64,000 nucleotides of DNA from Crossiella sp. SN42 (lineage in GTDB: Bacteria; Actinomycetota; Actinomycetes; Mycobacteriales; Pseudonocardiaceae), in NCBI RefSeq assembly GCF_023897065.1, contig NZ_JAMHIV010000021.1, positions 1-64,000 on the forward strand, read 5' to 3'. Below are positions 35,024 to 44,378 of this stretch, in pieces. Position 1 is the stretch's first letter, and each line of letters starts with the position of its first letter. A program made the translations under genes and the position numbers. The notes under the pieces were generated by a model. It searched no databases and was not told where the DNA came from. It saw only the letters and a program-made list of their open reading frames with translations.

Positions 35024-35518
35024 TCAGTGCTGCCCGTCAGCGGTCTTGAGGCGCTCGTAGGAGCGGACGACCTCGGCCTCGGCCTCGGTGCGGCCGACCC
35101 AGGAGGCGCCCTCCACGCTCTTGCCCGGCTCCAGGTCCTTGTAGACCTCGAAGAAGTGCTGGATCTCCAGGCGGTGGTACTCCGCCAGGTGGTGGATGTC
35201 GCGCAGGTGCTCCGAACGCGGGTCCGCGGCCGGGACGCAGAGCAGCTTGTCGTCGCCGCCCTTCTCGTCGGTCATCCGGAACATGCCGATGGTGCGGCAG
35301 CGGATGAGGCAACCGGGGAAGGTCGGCTCCTGCACGAGCACCAGCGCGTCCAGCGGGTCGCCGTCCTCGCCGAGCGTGTTGTCCACGAAGCCGTAGTCCG
35401 CCGGGTACTGGGTGGCGGTGAACAGGGTGCGGTCCAGCCGGATGCGCCCCGTCTCGTGGTCCATCTCGTACTTGTTCCGCACACCCTTGGGGATCTCGAT
35501 GGTGACGTCGAACTCCAC
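35024..35518 (-). CDS. ppa: Soluble inorganic pyrophosphatase
   Basis: 164 residues, family I. Substrate and metal residues are visible: [11 protein letters not shown], the Tyr/Asp of [12 protein letters not shown], the [10 protein letters not shown] signature with its three aspartates, and [12 protein letters not shown]. It hydrolyses PPi to phosphate and pulls biosynthetic reactions forward. GTG start with GAGG upstream. Equivalent to Rv3628 and divergent from dacB as in M. tuberculosis. Confidence 0.96.
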   Translation of the reverse strand: MEFDVTIEIPKGVRNKYEMDHETGRIRLDRTLFTATQYPADYGFVDNTLGEDGDPLDALVLVQEPTFPGCLIRCRTIGMFRMTDEKGGDDKLLCVPAADPRSEHLRDIHHLAEYHRLEIQHFFEVYKDLEPGKSVEGASWVGRTEAEAEVVRSYERLKTADGQH

Positions 35519-35700
35519 GCGGTTCCTCGCTCGATTCTTCGGATCGGCACGGCTCCGGCTAGCAGGCGCAGCGAAGCTGTGTCTAGACCCGTCTAGTGTG
35601 GACCACGAGTCGCGCTGAAAGCCCGTTGAGCGGGTCTGGGTCGGTGTGACATTGACCGGGTTTCAGAAGTTCTTCCCCCATCCGCCGCAGGAGGACACGC

Positions 35701-37248
35701 GTGACCGGAGGCGAACAGCAGGGCTCATCACCGCAGGTCAACCCAGACCTGGACCAGGTGACGGTGCGACTGCCGGTGCCCGGCGCCCCTCCTGCGCAGC
35801 CGATGAGGGTCGGCCCGCCGCCGCCTGCGGCCACCGAGGCCGAAGCACCACCCAATCCGGGGAAACGTGGCAAGAAGCTGGTGGTGCTGGCGACCGTGCT
35901 GGTGCTGCTGGCCGCGCTCGGCGTGGGCGGCGTGCTCGGCGGCCCGTGGCTGGCCCAGCAGCTCGGCCTCAGCGGTGACGGCGGCCTCGGCACCCAGCCG
36001 CCGCCCGCGCCGCTGAACCCGCAGGCCGCGCTGCGCGCGCTGCCCCCGCAGGCGCCCACGCCCAGCGCGCAGGGCGTGGCCGCGGCGCTGGACCCGCTGG
36101 CAGGCAACGCCGCGCTCGGCGAGCTGACCGGCAGCGTGCTGGACGGGACCACCGGCAACGTGCTGTGGGAGCGCGGGGCGGGCACCGCGCGCACCCCGGC
36201 CTCCACCGGCAAGCTGGTCACCGCGGCCGCCGCGCTGCTCGCGCTGGACCACCAGACCAGGCTGAGCACCACCGTGGTGGCCGGCGCCGAACCGGGCACC
36301 GTGGTGCTGGTCGGCGGCGGCGACACCACGCTGTCCGGGCTGCCCGCGAACAAGCCCACCTACTTCTTCCCGGACGCCGCCCGGCTGGACGACCTCGTCG
36401 AGCAGGTCAAAGCCAAGGCAGGCGGCCCGGTCAACAAGATCATCATCGATGTCGGCCGGTTCGCCGGGCCGCCGATGGCCCCCGGCTGGCTGAACGTGGA
36501 CGTGGCGGGCGGGCACATCGCGCCGCTGGTGCCGCTGATGCTGGACGCCGCCCGCCGCGACCCGCTCACCTCCACCACCCCGCGCTCGGACAAGCCGGCC
36601 CAGGCCGCGGCCCAGGAGCTGGCCAAGCGGCTCGGCGGCAACCCGGCGATCGAGGTCGGCTCCGCGCCAAAGGATGCCAAGGTGCTGGCCAAGGTCGACT
36701 CGCCGCCGCTGCCCCGGCTGGTCGCGTCCTTCCTGTCCACCTCGGACAACATCCTGGCCGAGGCGGTGGCCAGGGAGCTGGCCCGCGGCACCGGCAACGA
36801 GCCCTCCTTCGCCGGCGCCAGCAAGGCCACCCTGGACACGCTCTCCCGCAACGGGCTGGACATCACCGGGGTGAAGATGTCCGACGCCAGCGGCCTGTCC
36901 ACCGAGGACCGGGTCTCCGCCAAGTTCCTCAGCTCCCTGCTGGCCGCCGCCTCGGGCAACGACGCGCGCGCGGCCAAGCTGCGCCCGATGCTCACCGGCC
37001 TGCCGGTGGCAGGCGGCACCGGCACCCTGGCCAAGCGCTACGACAAGGGCCAGGCCGCGGGCGGCCGCGGCTGGGTGCGGGCCAAGACCGGCACCCTGGA
37101 CGGGGTGAACAGCCTGGCCGGGATCGTCACCACCAACGACGGCAGGCTGCTGGTCTTCTCCTTCATGGCCACCGGCGCGGCCAGCGACCCGGCCCGCGAC
37201 GCGCTCGACACCCTGGCCTCCGCGCTGCGGCGCTGCGGCTGCGGCTAG
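35701..37248 (+). CDS. dacB: D-alanyl-D-alanine carboxypeptidase/endopeptidase (PBP4, S13)
   Basis: 515 residues. A cytoplasmic Pro-rich lead (residues 1-58), one membrane anchor (KKLVVLATVLVLLAALGVGGVLGG), then the penicillin-binding domain: catalytic Ser/Lys in TPASTGKLV, SxN as SDN (LSTSDNILAEAV) and KTG in RAKTGTLDGVNSLAG. It trims or cleaves peptidoglycan cross-links outside the membrane. GTG start with AGGAGG upstream. Equivalent to Rv3627c. Confidence 0.93.
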   Translation: MTGGEQQGSSPQVNPDLDQVTVRLPVPGAPPAQPMRVGPPPPAATEAEAPPNPGKRGKKLVVLATVLVLLAALGVGGVLGGPWLAQQLGLSGDGGLGTQPPPAPLNPQAALRALPPQAPTPSAQGVAAALDPLAGNAALGELTGSVLDGTTGNVLWERGAGTARTPASTGKLVTAAAALLALDHQTRLSTTVVAGAEPGTVVLVGGGDTTLSGLPANKPTYFFPDAARLDDLVEQVKAKAGGPVNKIIIDVGRFAGPPMAPGWLNVDVAGGHIAPLVPLMLDAARRDPLTSTTPRSDKPAQAAAQELAKRLGGNPAIEVGSAPKDAKVLAKVDSPPLPRLVASFLSTSDNILAEAVARELARGTGNEPSFAGASKATLDTLSRNGLDITGVKMSDASGLSTEDRVSAKFLSSLLAAASGNDARAAKLRPMLTGLPVAGGTGTLAKRYDKGQAAGGRGWVRAKTGTLDGVNSLAGIVTTNDGRLLVFSFMATGAASDPARDALDTLASALRRCGCG

Positions 37249-37315
37249 AACGTGACCACGCTGTTCACCGGCTGGCCGATGACGATCACGGGGGTCGGCG
37301 GGTAGCGTCCCAGGG

Positions 37316-38389
37316 GTGAACGCGGGATCGGCCGCACGGCCACTGGATCCGGCCGAGGGGCCGGGGCCTGTCGACTGGGGTGTCGCCACGGCGACCGCCC
37401 ATCGGCTGCTCCGCCCTGGGCCCGTCATCGCCCGCGACGCCGCCCAGGCGGCCGTGCGCGGGATGCGGGAGCTCTCCGTCGCCGCGGAGGGACACGTCCG
37501 CCAGATCACCGGCCTCGGCCTGGAGCTGCCGCTGCTGCCCGGCGAGGTCGTGGACCGACCGGCCTGGGTGCGCGGCGCGGTGGACGGCCTGGCCGCGCTC
37601 ACCGACCACGCGCTGCCCCGCGGCGCGGGCGGCTGGCGCGGTGGCGTGCTGGCCGGGACCGCGGGGGTGCAGGCCGGGATGGTGCTGGCCTACCTGAGCA
37701 CCAGGGTGCTCGGGCAGTACGACCCCTTCGGCGGGCCGGACGGCGAGGGCAGGCTGCTGCTGGTCGCGCCGAACATCGTGGCCGCGCAACAGGCCCTGCG
37801 GGTGCCCGAAGAGGACTTCTGGATGTGGGTCTGCCTGCACGAGTCCACCCACCGGCTCCAGTTCACCGCGGTGCCCTGGTTGCGCGCGCACTTCGCCGCC
37901 CAGGTCGGCACCCTGCTCTCCAGCATGGACGACGCCACCGCCGGACTGCTCTCCCGGGTCGGCGAGGCGCTGCGCTCGGCCCGCCGCAAGGACGGCGAGG
38001 AGAACCAGGTCGCGCTGGTCGAGCTGTTGCAGTCGCCGAGGCAGCGGGCCGTGCTGGACCGGATCATCGCGCTGTCCACCCTGCTGGAGGGGCACGCCGA
38101 CCACGTGATGGACGCCGCCGGGCCGGCCGTGGTGCCCAGCGTGGCCACCATCCGCTCCCGGTTCACCGTGCGCCGCAACCCGCGCGGGGTGGCCGACCGG
38201 GTGCTGCGCGCACTGCTCGGCGTGGACGCCAAGATCCGCCAGTACGCCCAGGGCTCGGCCTTCACCGGGCACGTGGTGGACCGGGTCGGCATGGCCGCGT
38301 TCAACCAGGTCTGGCAGTCGCCGGAGACCCTGCCCACCCGGGCCGAGATCGCCGATCCGGACGCCTGGATCCGCCGCGTGCTCGGCTGA
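37316..38389 (+). CDS. Zinc-dependent metalloprotease-like protein (DUF2342, Rv3626c type)
   Basis: 357 residues. The HExxH motif is clear (CLHESTHRLQF), with EGHADHVMDAAG about 80 residues later likely supplying the third ligand. The family (TIGR03624) is restricted to actinobacteria and sits between dacB and tilS, as here. The substrate is unknown; the old 'F420 biosynthesis-associated' label comes from phylogenetic distribution only. No signal peptide, so cytoplasmic. It ends 4 bp before tilS. Confidence 0.85.
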   Translation: MNAGSAARPLDPAEGPGPVDWGVATATAHRLLRPGPVIARDAAQAAVRGMRELSVAAEGHVRQITGLGLELPLLPGEVVDRPAWVRGAVDGLAALTDHALPRGAGGWRGGVLAGTAGVQAGMVLAYLSTRVLGQYDPFGGPDGEGRLLLVAPNIVAAQQALRVPEEDFWMWVCLHESTHRLQFTAVPWLRAHFAAQVGTLLSSMDDATAGLLSRVGEALRSARRKDGEENQVALVELLQSPRQRAVLDRIIALSTLLEGHADHVMDAAGPAVVPSVATIRSRFTVRRNPRGVADRVLRALLGVDAKIRQYAQGSAFTGHVVDRVGMAAFNQVWQSPETLPTRAEIADPDAWIRRVLG

Positions 38390-38393
38390 GTCG

Positions 38394-39353
38394 TTGGCCG
38401 CGCCCGACCCCGCGGTGGCCGCGGTCCGCACCGCGGTCCGCCGGTTCCTGGACCGCCACCCGGTCACCGGATCGGTGGCGGTGGCCTGCTCCGGCGGCGC
38501 GGACTCACTGGCGCTGGCCGCCGCGACTGTCCACTGTGGACGAAAGCGCGGGCTGGCCGTGCACGGCCTGGTGGTCGACCACCAGCTCCAGCCCGGCTCG
38601 GCCGGGGTGGCCGCCAGGGCCGCCGACCAGCTGCGCGAGCTCGGCGTGCGGGCCAGCGTGCTCACCGTCGAGGTCACCGGCCCCGGCGGTCCGGAGGCCG
38701 CCGCCCGCCGCGCCCGCTACGCCGCGCTGCGCGCCGCCCGGCCGGAGCACGCGCTGGTGCTGCTCGGGCACACCGAGGACGACCAGGCCGAGACCGTGCT
38801 GCTGGGCCTGGGCCGCGGCTCGGGCCCGCGCTCGATCGCCGGGATGGCCGAGCTGGACCCGCCGTGGGGCCGCCCGCTGCTCGGCCTGTCCAGGGCGACC
38901 ACCGCGGCCGCCTGCGCCGCGCTCGGCCTGGACACCTGGACCGACCCGCACAACCTGGACCCGGCCTACACCAGGGTCCGGCTGCGCCAGGAGGTGCTGC
39001 CGCTGCTGGAGGACGTGCTGCGGGGCGGGGTGGCCGCCGCGCTGGCCCGCACCGCCGCCCAGCTCCGCGAGGACAGCCAGGCCCTGGACCAGCTGGCCGC
39101 CGACCTGCTTGGCCAGGCCCGCGACGGCGACGGACTGGCGGTCGGCGCGCTCAAGGCCGCACCCGCCGCCCTGCGCCGCCGGGTGCTGCGCAGCTGGCTG
39201 CTCGGCGCGGGTGTGAGCGAACTCACCGACGCCCATTTGCGCTCCGTGGACGCCCTGGTGGCTGATTGGCGTGGTCAAGGGGGCGTCGCGGTGCCCGGCG
39301 GGTTGGTGGCCGGGCGCGCGCATGACAGGCTGGTCCTCGACCGTTCTTTGTGA
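38394..39353 (+). CDS. tilS: tRNA(Ile)-lysidine synthase
   Basis: 319 residues. The PP-loop ACSGGADSLAL, GHTEDDQAETVL and GLSRATTAAACAALGLDTWTDPHNLDPAYTRVRLRQEVLPLL are the expected TilS segments. It modifies C34 of the CAT-anticodon tRNA-Ile with lysine using ATP, making it read AUA. The actinobacterial form is short, lacking the second C-terminal domain. The start is uncertain: TTG at 38394 gives the full N-terminus, GTG at 38415 would trim seven residues. Part of a run DUF2342-tilS-hpt. Confidence 0.92.
   Translation: MAAPDPAVAAVRTAVRRFLDRHPVTGSVAVACSGGADSLALAAATVHCGRKRGLAVHGLVVDHQLQPGSAGVAARAADQLRELGVRASVLTVEVTGPGGPEAAARRARYAALRAARPEHALVLLGHTEDDQAETVLLGLGRGSGPRSIAGMAELDPPWGRPLLGLSRATTAAACAALGLDTWTDPHNLDPAYTRVRLRQEVLPLLEDVLRGGVAAALARTAAQLREDSQALDQLAADLLGQARDGDGLAVGALKAAPAALRRRVLRSWLLGAGVSELTDAHLRSVDALVADWRGQGGVAVPGGLVAGRAHDRLVLDRSL
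38529..38541. repeat. GTCCACWGTGGAC palindrome copy
   Basis: GTCCACTGTGGAC inside tilS. Further exact copies: 203-215, 52489-52501, 53892-53904; one-mismatch copies: 52522-52534 and 53663-53675. Confidence 0.8.
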
Positions 39354-39369
39354 CTGAGGGGAAGCCGCG

Positions 39370-39924
39370 GTGTACGAGGGCGACATTGCCTCCGTGCTCG
39401 TTTCCGAGCAGCAGATCCAGGAGAAGACCGCCGAGCTGGCGACGAAGATCGCCGCCGACTACCCGACTGACGGACGCTCCTCGGACCTGCTGATGGTCGG
39501 CGTCCTCAAGGGCGCGGTGATGTTCATGGCGGATGTGGCCAGGGCGCTGCCCGTGCCGGTCCAGCTGGACTTCATGGCCGTCAGCTCCTACGGCTCCGCC
39601 ACCTCCTCCTCGGGGGTGGTGCGCATCCTCAAGGACCTGGACCGGGACATCGCAGGCCGGGACGTGCTGATCGTCGAGGACATCATCGACTCCGGCCTGA
39701 CCCTGTCCTGGCTGCTGAAGAACCTGGCCTCGCGCCGCCCGGCCTCGCTGGAGGTCTGCACGCTGCTGCGCAAGCCGGACGCGGTCAAGGTGGACGTGCC
39801 GGTCAAGTACGTCGGCTTCGACATCCCGAACGAGTTCGTGGTCGGCTACGGCCTGGACTACGCCGAGCGCTACCGCGACCTGCCCTACATCGGCACGCTC
39901 GACCCGAAGGTCTACACCACCTGA
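39370..39924 (+). CDS. hpt: Hypoxanthine phosphoribosyltransferase
   Basis: 184 residues. The PRPP-binding motif [14 protein letters not shown], the [11 protein letters not shown] flexible loop and [19 protein letters not shown]-terminus identify HPRT, which salvages hypoxanthine/guanine to IMP/GMP. GTG start with GAGGGGAAG upstream. Equivalent to Rv3624c and normally followed by ftsH; here a convergent VWA gene (starting at the next base after the hpt stop) is inserted between them. Confidence 0.95.
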   Translation: MYEGDIASVLVSEQQIQEKTAELATKIAADYPTDGRSSDLLMVGVLKGAVMFMADVARALPVPVQLDFMAVSSYGSATSSSGVVRILKDLDRDIAGRDVLIVEDIIDSGLTLSWLLKNLASRRPASLEVCTLLRKPDAVKVDVPVKYVGFDIPNEFVVGYGLDYAERYRDLPYIGTLDPKVYTT

Positions 39925-41634
39925 TCAGCAGTTAGGCCTACAGCGGCGCTGGATCAGCGCGTCCATCAGCACCGAGCGGATGTCCGTCGCCTCCCGCGCC
40001 GCGTAGGCCTTGCCGCCGGTCACCTTCGCGACCTGCTGCAACGCGTTGAGGTCGGCATCGGGCCCGAGTCCGATGCCGATCACCGGCACTGGCTGGGCCG
40101 GGTCGGCCTCCGCGGTCAGCGTCTGCACCAGGCCGTTGAGGTCCAGGCCGGAGCGGTTGTCGTTGGCGCCGTCGGTGATCAGCACCACCGAGTTGACCCG
40201 CTTGTTGTCGAAGTCCTTCTTCACCGTGCGCACCGCGGCCAGCAGCGTGTCGTAGAGCGCGGTGTTGCCCTTGACTTTGCCGGGCAGGGTGGCCGCGGCG
40301 GCGCCCAGTGCGGCCCGCCGGTTCATCCCGGCCATCGGCTCGGCCAGCGCGCCCAGGCTGACCAGCTCGCTCCAGTGCCGGTTCGGCGCGTGGTCGGTGG
40401 AGAAGGCCCACAGGCCGATGTGCGTGGTGTCCGGCAGCAGGCCCAGCGCGGTGCCCGCGGCGTCGCGGGCCAGCTCGATCCGGGACTGGCCGTTGCCCGC
40501 CTTGGCCGCCATCGAGCCGGAGACGTCGATCACCGCCAGCATCCGGGCGTCCAGGGTCACCGCGCTGTAGGTGCGCAACACCTCGGCGGCCTGGTCCGGG
40601 GTGGGCAGCGGCAGCAGCGAGGGCGGGTTGGTGCTCACCCCGGCATCGGCCCAGGCCTGGTCCGCGCGGCCGCCGGAGTCGCGGAAACCGGCGTCCCGGA
40701 ACCGCTTGCCGGTGCTCTCGTTGCGCAGGAACCGGCCGAAGGACTCGGCCGCCTCCCCAGTGCCCGGCGCCTCCTCCCGGCTGGCCACCCTGGTCAGCGG
40801 GTAGTCGAAGGCGATGGTGCCCTCCTCCGGGTAGAACGCGGTGGCCTTCGCGCCGACCCCGCGCCGGTTGTGCGCGATCACCGACTGCTCGGTGGCGGAG
40901 AAGGCGGGCGCGGTCTCCGGCTCGCCGGCCAGCTTGTCGAAGCCGTCCCGGACCAGCGGCATGGTGTTGCGGCCCACCCGCAGCAGCGCGGCCACCAGCT
41001 CCGGCCGGGGGCTGCCGTCGGCGTTGCCCAGCAGCGAGCGGATCAGCATCAGCGTGGCCAGGCCCTCGGTGGTGCCCGCCGGGTCGCCGATCGAGGTGGC
41101 CACGCCGCCGTCGACCACCTTCCGCCAGGACACCGCGCCACCCAGCTTCTCGCCGGTGCCCGGCCCGGCCACCACCACCAGCGGTGAGCTGGCCAGCGAC
41201 TGGCCCGGTTCGATCGAGGCCACCGAGCTGGGCGCGGCCGAGGAGCCGACCTGCTGCTTGCCGCGCTGGGCCCACAGCGCGGAGTCCGGGATCCACAGCG
41301 CGGGCACCTTCTGACCTGGGATGGTCGGGCCGGTGATCTCGGCGGCCACGTCCGCGGAGTTCAGCGGGCGCACCTCCACCTTGACGCACTTGCCGTTCAC
41401 CGCGGGCCTGCCCTGGTGGAACTCATCCGCCGCGGCCTTGACCACCGGCTCCACCGCGGCGGCCGCGGTCACGTACAGCGGAAGCTCGCCCGCGCAGCCG
41501 CCTGCCGGGTCCCACAGCCGCAGCGCGACCACGGTGGCCCCGGCCGCGACGACAACACCCAGCAGCGCGCCGAGGGGGAGTGCGGCCCTCTTCAGACCGG
41601 CGCTGGGCCTGGACAGCTGGTGACGACCAGACAT
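39925..41634 (-). CDS. Substrate-binding-like protein with C-terminal von Willebrand A domain
   Basis: 569 residues. An N-terminal signal anchor (ALPLGALLGVVVAAGATVVAL), a periplasmic-binding-protein-like region (~residues 45-340: LYVTAAAAVEPVVKAAADEF, PALWIPDSALWAQR, SIGDPAGTTEGLATL) and a VWA domain (~365-569) with the MIDAS motif DVSGSMAAK, later Thr (GNTAL) and Asp (TDGAND). Probably an extracellular, metal-dependent adhesion or ligand-binding protein; no ABC transporter genes are adjacent. The family is frequent in Pseudonocardiales and Streptomyces, with no known role. Confidence 0.8.
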   Translation of the reverse strand: MSGRHQLSRPSAGLKRAALPLGALLGVVVAAGATVVALRLWDPAGGCAGELPLYVTAAAAVEPVVKAAADEFHQGRPAVNGKCVKVEVRPLNSADVAAEITGPTIPGQKVPALWIPDSALWAQRGKQQVGSSAAPSSVASIEPGQSLASSPLVVVAGPGTGEKLGGAVSWRKVVDGGVATSIGDPAGTTEGLATLMLIRSLLGNADGSPRPELVAALLRVGRNTMPLVRDGFDKLAGEPETAPAFSATEQSVIAHNRRGVGAKATAFYPEEGTIAFDYPLTRVASREEAPGTGEAAESFGRFLRNESTGKRFRDAGFRDSGGRADQAWADAGVSTNPPSLLPLPTPDQAAEVLRTYSAVTLDARMLAVIDVSGSMAAKAGNGQSRIELARDAAGTALGLLPDTTHIGLWAFSTDHAPNRHWSELVSLGALAEPMAGMNRRAALGAAAATLPGKVKGNTALYDTLLAAVRTVKKDFDNKRVNSVVLITDGANDNRSGLDLNGLVQTLTAEADPAQPVPVIGIGLGPDADLNALQQVAKVTGGKAYAAREATDIRSVLMDALIQRRCRPNC

Positions 41635-42068
41635 GGCCCTTCGAGACCCTTCCGTATAGAAAATCCTGCACTAACTTCCACCTGATATGGTGGAGAATTT
41701 TTCGCACCCCGACTTCTGCGATCACGGAGAATGACACGTTCACCCCTCCGTGGAAAGCCGCCGCCTTCGCCCTCACTCGTACGGATCAGTGGCCTCCAGC
41801 GTTCAGCGACCGGGCTTGAACCGAACGGGCCAGCTCGCAGTGGTGGGGGTCACACCGGCGAGACCTGGGTCACCTGGGGAACCAGAGCGGGCACTCGGCC
41901 GTTGGCAAGGCGAAACAGTCCGTGGGCGGCCGGTCCGCTCACCGAGCCGCTACACCATGGGCGGTACGCTGGTCGGACGATGGTTTCCCGCTTCGCGTCA
42001 GCGGCGGGTGCTCCGTTGCCCGGCACGCAAGTCAGGGAGGGTGGAGGCCGCCCCGCGGCCGCACGTTA
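41635..42068. other. 434-bp intergenic region between the VWA gene and ftsH
   Basis: No gene is supported; readings in it lack ribosome sites and family resemblance. The first 70 bp are A/T-richer than average and include TCCACC-tgata-TGGTGGA (41677-41694) followed by GAATTTTTC, a hairpin that could terminate plus-strand transcription or lie in the VWA leader. The ftsH promoter should be in the last 150 bp (candidate -10 TACGCT near 41967). No other structure seen. Confidence 0.5.
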
Positions 42069-44378
42069 ATGGACCGCAAGCGCCTGCTCCGCAACCCGCT
42101 GATCTGGATCGTCGCGGCGTTGCTGCTCTACTACGCGTTCAGCGTCCTGCTCGATGACGCACGTGGCTTCTCCCAAGTAACCACGTCCAAGGTCATCGAG
42201 CAGCTGAAGAACGGCAACGTCAAGGAAGCGGTCCTCGAGGACAAGGAGCAACGGCTCCGCGTCAGCCTGACCAACCCGGTCGACGGCAAGGACAAGCTGA
42301 TCACCTACTTCCCCGCGCAGAGCGCGGACGACATCCTGGGCCAGCTGGAGAACGCCAAGGGCGTCACCGGCGGCTGGGACGTCAAGGTCACCCAGGAGTC
42401 CGTGCTCCTGCAGGCCCTCTTCTACCTGATACCGGCCGGTCTGCTGCTGCTGTTGTTCCTCTGGATGATGAACAACGCCCAGGGCGGCGGGAACCGGGTG
42501 CTCAACTTCGGCAAGTCCAAGGCCAAACAGCTGTCCAAGGACATGCCCAAGACCACCTTCTCCGACGTCGCGGGCGCCGACGAGGCGGTGGAAGAGCTCT
42601 ACGAGATCAAGGACTTCCTGCAGAACCCCGGCCGCTACCAGGCGCTCGGCGCGAAGATCCCCAAGGGCGTGCTGCTCTACGGGCCGCCCGGCACCGGCAA
42701 GACGCTGCTGGCCCGCGCGGTCGCCGGTGAGGCGGGCGTGCCGTTCTACTCGATCTCCGGTTCGGACTTCGTGGAGATGTTCGTCGGCGTCGGCGCCTCC
42801 CGGGTGCGCGACCTGTTCGAGCAGGCCAAGCAGAACGCGCCCTGCATCATCTTCGTCGACGAGATCGACGCGGTCGGCCGCCACCGCGGCGCCGGCCTCG
42901 GCGGCGGGCACGACGAGCGCGAGCAGACGCTGAACCAGCTGCTGGTGGAGATGGACGGCTTCGACTCCCGCGGCGGGATCATCCTGATCGCGGCGACCAA
43001 CCGGCCGGACATCCTGGACCCCGCGCTGCTGCGTCCCGGCCGGTTCGACCGGCAGATCCCGGTGGCCGCACCCGACATGCGCGGCCGTCGGCAGATCCTG
43101 CACGTGCACTCCAAGGGCAAGCCGCTGGACCCCGACGTGGACATGGACTCGCTGGCCAAGCGCACCGTGGGCTTCTCCGGCGCCGACCTGGCCAACGTGA
43201 TCAACGAGGCCGCGCTGCTCACCGCCCGCCAGAACGGCACCCTGATCAACGCCGCCGCGCTGGAGGAGTCGGTGGACCGCGTGGTGGGCGGTCCGGCCCG
43301 CAAGAGCCGGATCATCTCCGAACGCGAGAAGAAGATCGCCGCCTACCACGAGGCAGGGCACGCGCTGGCCGCGTGGGCCATGCCCGACCTGGAGCCGGTC
43401 TACAAGGTCACCATCCTGCCCCGCGGTCGCACCGGCGGGCACGCGCTGGTCGTGCCCGAGGACGACAAGGAGCTGATGACCCGCTCGGAGATGATCGCCA
43501 GGCTGGTCTTCGCCCTCGGCGGCCGCGCGGCGGAGGAGCTCGTCTTCCACGAGCCCACCACCGGGGCCTCCAGCGACATCGAGCAGGCGACCAAGATCGC
43601 CCGCGCGATGGTCACCGAGTACGGCATGAGCTCCCGGCTGGGCGCGGTGAAGTACGGCAAGAACGAGGGCGAGCCGTTCCTCGGCCGCTCCATGGGCCAC
43701 CAGGCCGACTACTCCCTCGAGGTCGCGCACGAGATCGACGAGGAGGTGCGCAAGCTCATCGAGGCCGCGCACGACGAGGCCTGGGACGTGCTCAACACCT
43801 ACCGGGACGTCCTGGACGACCTGACCCGCGAGCTGATCGAGCGGGAGACCCTCCAGCGCAAGGACCTGGAGCGGATCTTCGAGTCGGTGGCGAAGCGCCC
43901 GCGGATCACCCTGTTCAACGACTTCGGCGACCGCACCCCCTCGGACCGCCCGCCGATCAAGACCCCCGGCGAGCTGGCCAAGGAGCGCGGCGAGCCGTGG
44001 CCCCCGGTCCAGGAGGAGGCGCCCACCCCGGTCGCCACCGTCCCCGGCGGTGGCGACCTGCCCGGCGGCCCGCCCTACCCGCAGCCGGAACCGGGTCCCA
44101 ACGGCGCGCCCGCGCCGAACCCGAACCCGTACCCGCCGCAGCCGCCCACCGGCTGGTCGGCCCAGCCGACCCAGCCGGTCCCCTCGGCGGGCCCGCCCTA
44201 CTACGGCGCGCCCCCCGGCTGGACCCCGGCCACGGTGCCCGGCGGCCAGCAGTGGCCGACCCAGCAGCCGCAGCCGGGCAGCCAGCCCGCCGAGCAGCCG
44301 CAGAACAAGCCGACGGACAACCGGGACGCCAGCACCACCCGGCCGATCGACTCCGAACCGCCGGACGGCAACCGCTGA
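42069..44378 (+). CDS. ftsH: ATP-dependent zinc metalloprotease FtsH
   Basis: 769 residues. Two membrane helices ([19 protein letters not shown] and [18 protein letters not shown]) flank a small extracytoplasmic domain; AAA+ module with Walker A GPPGTGKT, Walker [10 protein letters not shown], the pore motif FVGVGA and SRH region [21 protein letters not shown]; protease zinc site HEAGH. A ~130-residue Pro/Gln/Gly-rich tail follows, as in other actinobacterial FtsH. It degrades membrane and regulatory proteins. The ATG matches the usual short cytoplasmic N-terminus; the nearest GGTGGAGG is ~20 nt away. The stop overlaps the presumed folE start. Confidence 0.97.
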   Translation: MDRKRLLRNPLIWIVAALLLYYAFSVLLDDARGFSQVTTSKVIEQLKNGNVKEAVLEDKEQRLRVSLTNPVDGKDKLITYFPAQSADDILGQLENAKGVTGGWDVKVTQESVLLQALFYLIPAGLLLLLFLWMMNNAQGGGNRVLNFGKSKAKQLSKDMPKTTFSDVAGADEAVEELYEIKDFLQNPGRYQALGAKIPKGVLLYGPPGTGKTLLARAVAGEAGVPFYSISGSDFVEMFVGVGASRVRDLFEQAKQNAPCIIFVDEIDAVGRHRGAGLGGGHDEREQTLNQLLVEMDGFDSRGGIILIAATNRPDILDPALLRPGRFDRQIPVAAPDMRGRRQILHVHSKGKPLDPDVDMDSLAKRTVGFSGADLANVINEAALLTARQNGTLINAAALEESVDRVVGGPARKSRIISEREKKIAAYHEAGHALAAWAMPDLEPVYKVTILPRGRTGGHALVVPEDDKELMTRSEMIARLVFALGGRAAEELVFHEPTTGASSDIEQATKIARAMVTEYGMSSRLGAVKYGKNEGEPFLGRSMGHQADYSLEVAHEIDEEVRKLIEAAHDEAWDVLNTYRDVLDDLTRELIERETLQRKDLERIFESVAKRPRITLFNDFGDRTPSDRPPIKTPGELAKERGEPWPPVQEEAPTPVATVPGGGDLPGGPPYPQPEPGPNGAPAPNPNPYPPQPPTGWSAQPTQPVPSAGPPYYGAPPGWTPATVPGGQQWPTQQPQPGSQPAEQPQNKPTDNRDASTTRPIDSEPPDGNR

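Noticed and set aside
43373-44374. Extension of folE upstream into ftsH
   Set aside because: This stretch is an out-of-frame reading of ftsH with no FolE similarity; true FolE sequence starts close to 44375.
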